From positions 1-64,000 of the forward strand of contig CAZEJB010000013.1 in the NCBI GenBank assembly GCA_964512635.1: 64,000 nt of DNA, written 5' to 3'. The notes under the pieces are model-generated. The model saw nothing but the letters and a program-made list of their open reading frames with translations. It made no database searches and was not told where the DNA came from. The position numbers and the translations under genes were made by a program. Source of the stretch: JADZFO01 sp964512635. GTDB taxonomy: Bacteria; 4484-113; JAFGCY01. This document shows positions 23,446 to 32,372 of this stretch, piece after piece; position 1 is the stretch's first letter; each line of letters starts with the position of its first letter.

Positions 23446-24627
23446 TTACTTCTTTCCTCCCTGAGCCTTCTGCTGGCCCTGCTGGGGCGCCGCGGGCTTG
23501 GCAGCCGGCGGCGTCGTCACACTTCCGGCCGGCGGCTGGTCGCCCGCTGTCGCGAGCCCGTCAGAGGCATTGCCGAGGGTCTCGGCGTTGACCTTGAGCA
23601 GGTCGCCGGCGTTCTTCAGCTCCTCGGCTGTCTGAGCCTTGCCCAGCTCCTCGGCCTCCAGCCTGGCCTTCTCGGCGGCTTCGGCCTGCGCCTGCGCCTC
23701 AGCTTTCTGGCGCGCCAGCTCTTCAGCCTCGCGCTTGATGCGCGCTGCCTCGGCCTGCGAAGCCAGGAGCCCTTTGACCCGCTCATCTGCAAGCCCGTGG
23801 TGCTGGCGCAGGTAGCGGTCTTCCTGCAGCGCCATCAGGGCCTGCACGTCCTCGCACTCCTGAACCAGCCGCGCCAGGATCTCCTTGCTGAAGTCGATCG
23901 GCGCGGCAAGCTCGCCGCCGGCACGCAGGACCTGCAGTTCGCCCTCGGCCAGCATCAGCAGCACCGGCTCCTTGGCCTTGTTGCTGAGGTCGGATGACAG
24001 CGCGGCCTCGGCTGAGGCGCGAACCACACGGTCGCGGCTTTGCGCCACGAGGCTCAGCAGCTCGCGGTCGCGACAGCGCACGATCGCCTGACAGGCCAGC
24101 TGGGGCTCACAGTCCTTCAGCAGGGTGAGGTGCGTCACGCTGTCGCGAACAAAGATGCTGCCCTCGGCGGGGCGCTGTTGCAGGGCCGGATAGATCAGGC
24201 CGTCAATGCGCCGCGGCTCGGGCAGCTCTCCGCCCCACCACTGTTCCAGCGGCTCAGCGGCACCGTCGAGCATTCCCATGTCCTCGCTGTCGGGCAGAGG
24301 GATGATCTCGCCAGGGATCCGCTGCAGGCTGCCGTCCTGGCTGCGCTCGCTGCGGCGGCGCTTGGCCAGCATGATCAGCGGCACCACACCGGCCTCCGCC
24401 TCGCGTACCTCACTCAGGCGCTCTGCCTTGCGCCGTACCTGCGGCCCAGAGCCGGCCGGTGCCTTGACGCCCTGGCTGCGGATGTTATTACGGCGTGCGG
24501 CCTTGCGCTCATAACCCAGGCGCTCGCCGTGGCTTAGCTCGGCCACACGTTCGGGCGACAGGTTCAGGCTGCGGGCGTATTCGAGCTCTTCCTCGGTGAA
24601 CTTGGCTTTGGCAGGGGCTGTGCTCAT
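23446..24627 (-). CDS. Coiled-coil structural-region protein
   Basis: The 393-aa protein starts with an acidic helical segment (FTEEELEYARSLNLSPERVA) and basic linker, has a middle region of repeated short helices (LVAQSRDRVVRASAEAALSS), and ends in a long Ala/Glu/Lys coiled coil (residues about 295-345) and a Pro/Gln tail. It sits between the major capsid and gp36-like genes. I do not recognise it. The head position suggests a scaffold, internal or connector protein. Confidence 0.5.
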   Translation of the reverse strand: MSTAPAKAKFTEEELEYARSLNLSPERVAELSHGERLGYERKAARRNNIRSQGVKAPAGSGPQVRRKAERLSEVREAEAGVVPLIMLAKRRRSERSQDGSLQRIPGEIIPLPDSEDMGMLDGAAEPLEQWWGGELPEPRRIDGLIYPALQQRPAEGSIFVRDSVTHLTLLKDCEPQLACQAIVRCRDRELLSLVAQSRDRVVRASAEAALSSDLSNKAKEPVLLMLAEGELQVLRAGGELAAPIDFSKEILARLVQECEDVQALMALQEDRYLRQHHGLADERVKGLLASQAEAARIKREAEELARQKAEAQAQAEAAEKARLEAEELGKAQTAEELKNAGDLLKVNAETLGNASDGLATAGDQPPAGSVTTPPAAKPAAPQQGQQKAQGGKK

Positions 24628-24630
24628 GGT

Positions 24631-25566
24631 TTAGCTCCCGCCGGTGCTGAAGGTACCCAGCTCCCAGTGCTTGAGGCCCATGCCTTCGATCTTGGACATG
24701 GCGAACTGCAGGACGTTGTGGTCGAAGAGCATCGACTCATCGATGTCGAACTTCGGCGCCTGCTCTTCCTGGACGCAGATAATCTTGGACGGCTTGTTCG
24801 TGCACAGCACGCACCAGTTGTCCGGGTCCAGGTCGGGGTCCCAGCGAACGTCGAGGGCCTTGTGCAGCGAGTTTGAAGTGCCGTAACGCAACGATGCGTT
24901 GGTATCGCGGATCTCCTGGCTGTTTATGTCCTCGAGAGCCTGCTCGTAATTCGCCGGGGTGACTAGCAGGATGTTGGGACTCAGGCCCAGCGAGAAGCCG
25001 TCAGTGCCGAGGCGGTTGCGGAAAGCCACCAGCACTGCCTGCAGGCGCGCCTTCGTATAGCTCTCGGTGCTGAGGTTGCTCTGGATACCGCTGTTGCCCC
25101 AGGAATGGCTCGCCGACGCCATGTACTGGCCGTCGTAGGTCCTCGTGGTGAAGACCGCGTTGAGCTGGTCGATGATCCGCCGGCGGCGGTCGTTGACGAT
25201 CGCGGCTGCATGCTCGGCCACGCGGGTTGACTGATCACCGACGATCCGCTCAATGCTCTTGGCGCGGAGTTCGACTTCCTCGACCTCGGTCGAGAACTTC
25301 TGGTTCTCGATCGTGATCTTCTTGGGCGGGATGCGGATCCCGCGGGCGCGGCGGTCGTTCCATTCCTTGACCGAGACGCCGATCGGGCGCAGGATGTGCA
25401 CCCGGCTGGTCTCGTTGGGGGTGGGGATCACCTCGCACAGGCTCAGCAGCTCCGCGGCCGACAGCCGGCCGGGTTCGTCCGGGGTCTGGCTGCGGAGCGT
25501 GATCTGGGCCTCGACTTCCAGCCCCTGCCGGATCTTGTCGAGGTCATACCTGGTAAGTACTGCCAT
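24631..25566 (-). CDS. Major capsid protein, Mu gpT-like
   Basis: The 311-aa protein resembles the Mu-like major head subunit family. It has an extended N-terminus, the E-loop region around ITIENQKFSTEVEEVELRAK, VNDRRRRIIDQLNAVFTTRT, YDGQYMASASHSW and LLVTPANYEQALEDINSQEI, ending FAMSKIEGMGLKHWELGTFS. The size (about 300 residues) matches gpT. Gene order protease, decoration-like, capsid also matches Mu-like head operons. It builds the HK97-fold shell. Confidence 0.85.
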   Translation of the reverse strand: MAVLTRYDLDKIRQGLEVEAQITLRSQTPDEPGRLSAAELLSLCEVIPTPNETSRVHILRPIGVSVKEWNDRRARGIRIPPKKITIENQKFSTEVEEVELRAKSIERIVGDQSTRVAEHAAAIVNDRRRRIIDQLNAVFTTRTYDGQYMASASHSWGNSGIQSNLSTESYTKARLQAVLVAFRNRLGTDGFSLGLSPNILLVTPANYEQALEDINSQEIRDTNASLRYGTSNSLHKALDVRWDPDLDPDNWCVLCTNKPSKIICVQEEQAPKFDIDESMLFDHNVLQFAMSKIEGMGLKHWELGTFSTGGS

Positions 25567-25601
25567 CGTATGGTCTCCTTGTTAGGTTGGGGGCTGAAGG
25601 G

Positions 25602-26387
25602 CTAAGCGGCTCGGCGGCCGGCAAAGCCCTTGGTGTTGATCTTCAGTTCGCTGCCGATCAGTTCCTCGACCACGCCGACCGTCGGGCCAGCGCCGGTCAG
25701 ATTCACGGGGGCCAGGGCGGTGACCGCGCCCGCGCCGGTGTCAGCGCCTGAATAGGCGATGCTCACCATTGCGTTCGCCAGCGTGTGGGCCTCAATCGCC
25801 GCCTTCAGCAGGGCCGCGGTGGTGGTGATGGCACCGGCGCCGCCGGTGGCCAGGTAGGCGCGGATGTGAAGACCAACGACCTCGATGCGCAGGGCCTTGT
25901 CGTTGCCGGCGGGGTCGATCAGCTCAATGCTGATGTTGTTGCCGATCTCGCCGCTATAGGCCTTCTTCGCCGTCGCGACGAAGTCGTTGTTGGCTCCGGT
26001 CATCGTCGTTGTGAACGTGGCCAGGTTTTTCGCCACGGTGCCGCTGTCGGCCGCTTTGACCTTGCAGCCGATGTCGGCCTGGGTAAAGGTGCCGGACTTC
26101 GGGAACTGCCAGACACCCTCGCAGCAGACCCAGGCGTAGACCGCCCCGTCGTCGCCGCCGGTGTTGTCGGTCTCCCATTCGCCGGCGTCTACCCCATTGG
26201 CCTGGCGGATCTTGATGCCGAGAAAGATGTTTTCCGCGGCGCCAGTGCCGGCAATGGCATAGCCTGCCGCGTTCGCCTCAACAATGGCGCCGACCCACAG
26301 GATCGCGTCTTCCTCGACCGGAACGCGGCGGCGATCTTCCTGCGGCCCCCAGCTCGGACGGGCATAGTTGTCAGTCAGTGGGCTCAT
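25602..26387 (-). CDS. Capsid decoration-like structural protein
   Basis: The 261-aa protein (MSPLTDNYARPSWGPQEDRR...) begins with a DUF2190-like beta segment (VPVEEDAILWVGAIVEANAA, then GAAENIFLGIKIRQANG). A longer region rich in Thr, Ala and Gly follows (KAYSGEIGNNISIELIDPAG, then AYLATGGAGAITTTAALLKA) that looks like a tail-sheath/tube-type strand repeat or an extra exposed domain. Its place between protease and capsid genes fits a head decoration or stabilisation protein. Confidence 0.55.
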   Translation of the reverse strand: MSPLTDNYARPSWGPQEDRRRVPVEEDAILWVGAIVEANAAGYAIAGTGAAENIFLGIKIRQANGVDAGEWETDNTGGDDGAVYAWVCCEGVWQFPKSGTFTQADIGCKVKAADSGTVAKNLATFTTTMTGANNDFVATAKKAYSGEIGNNISIELIDPAGNDKALRIEVVGLHIRAYLATGGAGAITTTAALLKAAIEAHTLANAMVSIAYSGADTGAGAVTALAPVNLTGAGPTVGVVEELIGSELKINTKGFAGRRAA

Positions 26388-27674
26388 TTAGCCGCTCTCT
26401 CCCTGGCTCTTGCCGGTGAACCGCTCGGGCAGCTTGCCCGAATTCAGGTATTCGAGGTACTCCGCGTCGCTGAAGTCCCTGCCGCGCGAACGGAGGCCAG
26501 CCAGGACCTCGCGGTCTCCGGCATCCAGGTTCGTCTTCGCGCCGGTGCGCGCAGCATTGGGGTTGCTGTGGCCGTTTTCGTCCGGAGCCACTTCCCCACC
26601 ATGCGGGCGGGCTGCTTTAGCCAGCAGTTCCTTCACCAGCTCTAGCGGGGCAGGCTGGGCAGTGTCCTCCCCAGCCATGCCATGCAGCTGCCGGGCAAGC
26701 TGGCGATAGGTGTCGCTGCTGGCCGGCGTCAGGTCGCCTCGCGCCTGGAGCTCGCGGATCTCGCTCTCGATCTCGCGGTCGCGGTCGCGTGCCATCAGCT
26801 GCGCGTTGTTGGCGCGGAGCTGTTCGGCCTCCTCTGCGCTCATTGCCGGCGCTGCAGCGGCCTGAAGCTCGGCGACGAGGCCCTGCGTCAGCTGGAGCTG
26901 GGCGCGAAGGCTCTCGACGGTGTCCCCGCCATCGGGCGGGCTGGCAGGCGCGCCCGGGGGCTGCGCCGCTGTATGTGCGGACGGGAAGTTTGTCCGCGGC
27001 TTCTCCTGGGCGGGTGCCGCACCAGTCATGTCTGCCTCCAGACGGTTTATTTGAAACGCCGCGTAGCGTTGCTGCTCGTACTGAGCCGCCGCGGCGGGCA
27101 GGATGATTACTTCGAGGGGCTCCCGGTCGCCGTCCGCATCGGCTTCGGCGGCGAATCGCGACGGCATGGGGCCGAGCCCGGGAACAGCCGGTTCGTACTG
27201 TCCGAGGAGCGCCAGGCCGGTGAGGTAGTAGTCCTCTGTGCCGTAGAAGCGCAGGCGCTCGATCGGCATAGGAATTTCCATTTCCTGGTACCAGGCTGCG
27301 AGGTCTGGGGCATCGATCCACTCAATGCTGCGGCTGGTCCACTGCAGACCGTCGATCTGGTCAGCGATCCAGTCCGGAAAGTTGGCCAGGTCGGCTAGCA
27401 GGATGCCTTTGCCGTCTTCTTCCTCGTAACGCAGGGCCGTGACTACACCTTCAGCCGGGCCGCCGTACCAGATGCCGTCGTGGTCACGGTTGACCGGCGC
27501 GCAGTAAAGGCCCACGGGGTTGTATGACCGTGCCAGGGCTTGCAGGATCGGTTTGGTGAACTGGTAGGCGTTCTTGCGCTTGAAACCACCAGGCATACAG
27601 CTGCATTCGCGGCAGACCTTTACGTCGTGGTATTGCGCGAGGTTGGGGTTGACAGGGTATTTCTGGCCTTTCAA
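26388..27674 (-). CDS. Capsid maturation protease/scaffold, Mu gpI-like
   Basis: The 428-aa protein has an N-terminal protease region (TKPILQALARSYNPVGLYCA, VNRDHDGIWYGGPAEGVVTA, LQWTSRSIEWID and YLTGLALLGQYEPAVPG), matching the Mu I protease family, which contains conserved His and Ser in these segments. The C-terminal half is disordered or helical with a coiled coil (residues about 250-330), typical of the linked scaffold domain. It cuts scaffold and head proteins during capsid maturation. ATGA-type overlap with the MuF frame. Confidence 0.82.
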   Translation of the reverse strand: MKGQKYPVNPNLAQYHDVKVCRECSCMPGGFKRKNAYQFTKPILQALARSYNPVGLYCAPVNRDHDGIWYGGPAEGVVTALRYEEEDGKGILLADLANFPDWIADQIDGLQWTSRSIEWIDAPDLAAWYQEMEIPMPIERLRFYGTEDYYLTGLALLGQYEPAVPGLGPMPSRFAAEADADGDREPLEVIILPAAAAQYEQQRYAAFQINRLEADMTGAAPAQEKPRTNFPSAHTAAQPPGAPASPPDGGDTVESLRAQLQLTQGLVAELQAAAAPAMSAEEAEQLRANNAQLMARDRDREIESEIRELQARGDLTPASSDTYRQLARQLHGMAGEDTAQPAPLELVKELLAKAARPHGGEVAPDENGHSNPNAARTGAKTNLDAGDREVLAGLRSRGRDFSDAEYLEYLNSGKLPERFTGKSQGESG

Positions 27675-28885
27675 TTGCCACTCCTCAGCTCTGCGAGCCT
27701 TTGCTGCATGTGGGCCATACGTTGGTCAGGTGGCGCCCACTGGCCAAACAGCGCACCAACGCCTTCGCGCTTACCGGTGATCTTGTTGCGCGGACCAGGG
27801 AAGTTCTCCGGCAGGATCTCCTGGCCGGTTTCGTCGAGAGGCGGGCCGGTCTGGACCTCGAAGCCGCCGTTCCCGTGCATGGGGGCAATCGTGGTTCCGC
27901 AGTTGAAATGCCATGGCGGACAGCCGACAGCAAGCAGCATGCGGGTCGGGTAGACCTTGCCAGCCATTGCCTTGCAGCGCGGATGCTGCGGATCCGGATT
28001 GATCACGCGAAAGTGGTCGAGGATGTCCTGGTTGGCCCACAGCGCATCTGCCTCGGCCTGGTTGAATGCCGTGGCGATGTTGGTGTTGTAAATCGTTTCG
28101 ATGTGCCAGGCGTGGAGCTCTGTGCCTTCGACCACATAACGCAGCCGGCTCTCGGCATACACCCGATCGGCGAACTGTTGGACAGTGTGGCCCTCGCGTA
28201 TTGCGTCTTCGACGAAGCCGGTCACATAGCCGCGGATGTCGTCTTCGAGGATGTCAAACACCTCGAAGCTGCTGGCGCGGCAGAGGCCGTCGAGCCGGTA
28301 AAACTCGTCGCTTTCGAGCACAGTCGCTGCGCGCTGCTGGAAGGCCCGCAGAGCCCGCTGTGGAATAAAGCGCTGGCCGTAGCCGGCTTCCTTTCCGCCG
28401 CTGAGTTCGTCCCATACGGCATTCAGCGCATTCGGCAGTGGCAGCTGGTTGCCGTCAGGAATCGGCAGGTCCAGGCCTGCAGCACGCATGGCGTCGGCCA
28501 GCTTGCCGGCACCGATGATGCCGCTCAGGGTCATATCGTTGTTGATCTGCTCGATCAGCGCGGACTTCAAGTGTTCCGGAAGGGTGAACTGCTGGGCCAG
28601 CTGGCGCATGCCTTCAGGTACCGGCTTGCTGGCCGCGTCTGGACCGATTAGCTCGCTGGCGTAGGCGAGCAGTGCGGCCTTGAGGATTTCAGGGATCTGC
28701 CCAGACAGAGCCGCTGCCAGCTGGATTCCCTCGGCGAGGATGCGCCGAAGCTCATCATCTGGAATGCTCTCGGCCAGGGCGTATAGATGCAGGCGAATTT
28801 CAGTGCCCGCCAGCCTCTTGTCTGTCTCGTTTACTGTCCGACGGGCGCTGGCCGATTTGCCAGCGCCCGTCGCGTCGTTCGTTTG
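27671..28885 (-). CDS. gpF/MuF-like head morphogenesis domain, expressed by -1 frameshift
   Basis: This frame encodes a helical N-terminal region (NETDKRLAGTEIRLHLYALA...) and the gpF/SPP1 gp7 family core: HAWHIETIYNTNIATAFNQA, HFRVINPDPQHPRCKAMAGK and CPPWHFNCGTTI. Between the slippery site and the first ATG (28609) lie 92 codons that look fully coding and contain no ATG, GTG or TTG; that ATG has no spaced ribosome site. A -1 shift from the portal gene gives 404 residues after portal residue 513 (917 aa total). MuF proteins act in capsid assembly next to the portal. If only the ATG is used, a 312-aa protein lacking its N-terminal helices results. Confidence 0.8.
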   Translation of the reverse strand, partial: QTNDATGAGKSASARRTVNETDKRLAGTEIRLHLYALAESIPDDELRRILAEGIQLAAALSGQIPEILKAALLAYASELIGPDAASKPVPEGMRQLAQQFTLPEHLKSALIEQINNDMTLSGIIGAGKLADAMRAAGLDLPIPDGNQLPLPNALNAVWDELSGGKEAGYGQRFIPQRALRAFQQRAATVLESDEFYRLDGLCRASSFEVFDILEDDIRGYVTGFVEDAIREGHTVQQFADRVYAESRLRYVVEGTELHAWHIETIYNTNIATAFNQAEADALWANQDILDHFRVINPDPQHPRCKAMAGKVYPTRMLLAVGCPPWHFNCGTTIAPMHGNGGFEVQTGPPLDETGQEILPENFPGPRNKITGKREGVGALFGQWAPPDQRMAHMQQRLAELRSGN

Positions 28886-30423
28886 TTTTTTGTCGTTATT
28901 GACCGGCTTGCCATCCGGTCCAGGGGCTGCGGCGCCGGTTTGCGGACTTCGTCCTTCTTACCGCGGGGCGCCTTTATCCCAAGATCGTCGCGGAAGGCCC
29001 GCATGCTGAAGGGCACGTCGAGTTCATAGGCGAGCTTATAGCTATCGCGCTTGAGCTCAACATCCGCGCGCTCAGTCTCGAAGCACAGCTTGGGGCAAAG
29101 GTGCAGCTGGTCCGCGCCGAAGTTGAGTTCCACCAGCCAGGGGATCAGGGTGCGATTAATCGTCTCGGCCAGGCTCAGCAGGTCCTCGCGGATGATGCTA
29201 TCGAGGATCTCAAGGTGCACGTCGGCCATCGCCCGCGCGCCGGAGTCGCCCTGCTCGATTGTCAGGGTCTGTCCCAGCACCAGTTTGCTGATCTGGGCGT
29301 TGCAGAACTCCTGCAGCACGTGGTGGTTGTTCGTCGTACCGGCCTTGCTGGCCAGTTCCAGCAGCTCCACCTTCACGCCCTCGGGAACGCTCAGGCCGGT
29401 TTCCTGCTGAATGCTCGTCACCAGCTGCTGGTAGAAGGCCTCGTCGGCGGGGCTCGTTCCGGCGGGGTAAGTCAGAACGGGTGTGCCGGTGGCCAGCTTC
29501 TCGGAGAAGACCAGCCACCACTTCATGCCCTTGCTGCCGAAATCGGCCCACCAGCGGGCATTGCGCGCCTTGCCCGCACCGTAGCTGTTGCCGAAGCGCG
29601 GGTCGTAGGTGTGGACGATGAAGCTGAAGGGCGGGACCGCCACGCCTTCGAGCGGCTGCTCCTGGGTCAGGCGGCGCAGTTCGCGCTTCACGTTGAAGAC
29701 AAAGCTGCGCGGGTGGCGGCCAATGATGTAGTCCGGGATTAGGGCCTTGCGCGTGCGGCTGGCGCTCTCGCCGGTATAGCCGTCGTCGTCCTCAGTTCCC
29801 TGGACCTCATAAGTAACAGTGGTGTACTTGCTGAGGTCCTCAGGCCAGACCACCTCTGGGCAAGCGAATCCGTAGTGGCCGGCGAAGAGCAGCTCCCGCT
29901 GACCATGTCGCCAGCCAGTCAATTTCTGCTCGATGACCTTCTCGACAAATGCCGCAATGTCACGGGCCACGTCCCCGTTATCAGCACTGTGGTAGTGGCG
30001 TCCCTTGCTCAGTGCGCGGTTGACACGCTGCTCCCAGCAGGCTGCCAGGTGCGCGTGCGTATCGAGCGGCTCTTCGTACTGGCTGTAGGGGCCTTTGTAG
30101 TATTTCGGGTCCTTGGACTTGGTAGTGCTGACGTTGGGATCTGGGTTGGCCAGCACGTCAACGAAGGCCTGGCCCAGTTCCCACATGTCGCTTGTCGGCC
30201 CGGCCACCTCGCCCCCGGCGGGGCGGCGTTTGCCCCGTGCCTCGGATACTGCGGCCTTGGCGCTCTTCAGCAGCTCCACATCGCGCGCGCTGATATCGAG
30301 AGCGGCCAGGTGCTGGCGCTGCTGTTTACGGCTCAGCCTGACCTCGTGAGAGCTGACCGGCGCCGCATGAGCGATCGCCGCCTCGTCGCGCAGCTTCCGT
30401 TTTTTCCCTGAGCGCCTGGCCAT
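28831..30423 (-). CDS. Portal protein, Mu gp29-like (DUF935)
   Basis: The 530-aa protein has the gp29-type portal pattern: a basic N-terminus, WELGQAFVDVLANPDPNVST, DTHAHLAACWEQRVNRAL, WRHGQRELLFAGHYGFACPE, VFSEKLATGTPVLTYPAGTS, LDSIIREDLLSLAETINRTL and WLVELNFGADQLHLCPKLCF. It forms the ring at one capsid vertex through which DNA enters. It overlaps the terminase stop by one base. Its last codons contain a slippery A AAA AAC and a hairpin that redirect some ribosomes into the MuF frame. Confidence 0.88.
   Translation of the reverse strand: MARRSGKKRKLRDEAAIAHAAPVSSHEVRLSRKQQRQHLAALDISARDVELLKSAKAAVSEARGKRRPAGGEVAGPTSDMWELGQAFVDVLANPDPNVSTTKSKDPKYYKGPYSQYEEPLDTHAHLAACWEQRVNRALSKGRHYHSADNGDVARDIAAFVEKVIEQKLTGWRHGQRELLFAGHYGFACPEVVWPEDLSKYTTVTYEVQGTEDDDGYTGESASRTRKALIPDYIIGRHPRSFVFNVKRELRRLTQEQPLEGVAVPPFSFIVHTYDPRFGNSYGAGKARNARWWADFGSKGMKWWLVFSEKLATGTPVLTYPAGTSPADEAFYQQLVTSIQQETGLSVPEGVKVELLELASKAGTTNNHHVLQEFCNAQISKLVLGQTLTIEQGDSGARAMADVHLEILDSIIREDLLSLAETINRTLIPWLVELNFGADQLHLCPKLCFETERADVELKRDSYKLAYELDVPFSMRAFRDDLGIKAPRGKKDEVRKPAPQPLDRMASRSITTKNKRTTRRALANRPAPVGQ
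28839..28891 (-). other. Programmed -1 frameshift signal: slippery A AAA AAC plus 14-bp hairpin
   Basis: On the minus strand the heptamer AAAAAAC (28891-28885) is in zero-frame phase (ACA AAA AAC). After 12 nt follows a perfect 14-bp stem, CGACGGGCGCTGGC / GCCAGCGCCCGTCG, with a 6-nt loop (28872-28839). The hairpin overlaps the end of the portal gene, whose stop is at 28831-28833. The phase, heptamer and stimulator match the requirements for tandem -1 slippage, and the -1 frame is the MuF frame. The spacer is longer than the typical 5-9 nt. Confidence 0.82.
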
Positions 30424-32372
30424 TAGAAGCGCTCCATGTCACGGCTGACGCTTTCGCGTTTGACGCCTGTGCTGGCCGCCTTGCCGCCACCCGGGGCGCC
30501 GTAGTCCGGGTTATTGAGGACCTTGATCAGGTTGGCATGCATGTCCAGTGCGTCGACCTTTCCGCCGGGGAAGGTCTTTGCCTCGGTGACCAGGCGACGC
30601 TGCTTGCCGCGGCGCTCATCAAAGCTGTAGAGCATCGCTCCGTTGCTCACCGGCGTCGTGCTCTCGGTGATCAGGCGGATCTTCGCGCCGGCTGTAGTGT
30701 CCATCGTCACCGGCTCGAAGGGCAGCCAGGTGCGTTCAAGGTCCACGCCCGCGAACTGGCTGATGCCGCGCTCGAAATGGCTCTTCTGGTGATAGATCTT
30801 GGCCAGCCCGTAGGTCGCGTGCAGGTCGTGCAGCTCCTTCAGCTGATCAGGCAGGGTCCAGTGGTCATGCCGCAGGTCGAGCATGATCCCGCGGCCGCTG
30901 GGCAGCTTGGCCGCCACGCCGATCGCGGTGAAGTCCGCGCCGCTCTCGGTGCTGCCAGCGGAGTCAATCCAGGCGATGGGCCGCGACAGCGGCTTGCCGT
31001 CGTACTCCCAGACGCCGGGGCCGACGCGGTGCAGCAAGTTGGCGTCATATGTCCGGTCGAGGAACCAGGCCACATCCCAGGGGTTGGACAGGGCCGAGCG
31101 CGGGATCAGGAAGATCTCCTGCGCCGCCGCCTCCGGGCTCATCTCCCCGAGCATTGCGTTGATGTCCTCGGGGTCGTGCATCTGGCACCAGTGGGGCAGC
31201 AGGCGATAGCCCGGCACGCACCTGGCGTCCTTGTCGTAGCGCTTGAGGACTTCCAGGATCAGCGTGCGGGCTTGCTGCGGTTTCTCGCGCAGCAGCTCCG
31301 AGTACTCGATAACGTCGCCGCCTGGGGTTTCTATGCGGTCGCAGATGGGCTGGATCGGGCCTTGCCAGCTCATACCATCGGGATTGTCGTCGCTGCGCTC
31401 GGAGCGCGCCTGCACTAGCAGGCTGTTCTCGCCAACCGGTGTCCCGAGCCATACGATCAGTCCGTACTTCGTGATGCTGCGCAGTACCGCAGTCTGCAGC
31501 CAGGCCCAGTAGCGAGTGCGCAGGATCTCACTGTATGCAAGGTCGTCGTGCTCAGGGTCGTCGAGGATGATCAGGTCGAAACGCTTGCCGCCGACGTTGC
31601 GGCCGCGGATCTTGCCCTTGCCGAACTCGTAGGCCTTAATCGTGATGATCTGCCGCGTGCCGTCCGGCAGCAGCTTGCCCTTGAGCTTGATCTGGTAGTC
31701 GGTGTAGCCAACGGTGTGCTTCTTGCGGTCGATGGCGGGCTCGATAGCCTCGCCGTAGCGGGCTTTGAGCCGCTCGTTGTTTTCGACCTCATGGATGATG
31801 TTCTGGATTCGGTCCTTCGCCTCGTCCTTGGTCGAGCAGATAATGGCGATGTTGACCCTGCGGCATTCCAGGGCGCCGTAGAGCGTCAGGGCAGTCGTGC
31901 CGTAGGTGCTCTTACCGAAGCCGCGGAACATCATCCCCGCTATGCGCGGCAGCACTCCTGTTCCGCGCAGCTTGGCGTCAAGCTCCGCTACCAGTGTGTG
32001 GTGTCCCGCTGCGGGGGCGATGAATCGTCCGGCACGCGGACCGTCCTGCTCGCGCATGTGGTGCGGGAGCATCTCGAGGGTCCAGCGCATCATCGGGCTG
32101 CTACCGCCGTGCTCCTCTATCGCCCACTGGTATTCGGCCTCGCGGGCGCGCCTGCGCTTTTCTTCGACAAGGCGCTGCTGGGCCTGGCGGGCCTCAAGTT
32201 TGCGCGCAAGCAGCTCAATGCGGCGGCTCTCAGCACGTGACTGGCCGGCGGCGGAGCTAGGCATTCCGGCTCCAAGCCAAATGAAGAGCGCGATCAGCAG
32301 TCCGGTAAGCATGCCCATGCCCCAACAGGCCCAGGCGCTCAAAGTGCTCAATGTGCGGCAGGATCTGCACAT
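30423..32372 (-). CDS. Terminase large subunit with unusual N-terminal TM helix
   Basis: This 649-aa packaging motor has Walker A FRGFGKST (149-156), a Walker B-like LIILDDPEH (267-275) and a nuclease-like C-terminal region (WIDSAGSTESGADFTAIGVA, DALDMHANLI). It cuts concatemers and pumps DNA through the portal using ATP. The first 36 residues form a hydrophobic helix (MGMLTGLLIALFIWLGAG). That start is supported by GGGAGG 7 bases upstream and TGATG coupling; a second start at ATG 32264 (GGAG 5 bases upstream) would omit the helix. Both may be used. Confidence 0.9.
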   Translation of the reverse strand: MCRSCRTLSTLSAWACWGMGMLTGLLIALFIWLGAGMPSSAAGQSRAESRRIELLARKLEARQAQQRLVEEKRRRAREAEYQWAIEEHGGSSPMMRWTLEMLPHHMREQDGPRAGRFIAPAAGHHTLVAELDAKLRGTGVLPRIAGMMFRGFGKSTYGTTALTLYGALECRRVNIAIICSTKDEAKDRIQNIIHEVENNERLKARYGEAIEPAIDRKKHTVGYTDYQIKLKGKLLPDGTRQIITIKAYEFGKGKIRGRNVGGKRFDLIILDDPEHDDLAYSEILRTRYWAWLQTAVLRSITKYGLIVWLGTPVGENSLLVQARSERSDDNPDGMSWQGPIQPICDRIETPGGDVIEYSELLREKPQQARTLILEVLKRYDKDARCVPGYRLLPHWCQMHDPEDINAMLGEMSPEAAAQEIFLIPRSALSNPWDVAWFLDRTYDANLLHRVGPGVWEYDGKPLSRPIAWIDSAGSTESGADFTAIGVAAKLPSGRGIMLDLRHDHWTLPDQLKELHDLHATYGLAKIYHQKSHFERGISQFAGVDLERTWLPFEPVTMDTTAGAKIRLITESTTPVSNGAMLYSFDERRGKQRRLVTEAKTFPGGKVDALDMHANLIKVLNNPDYGAPGGGKAASTGVKRESVSRDMERF

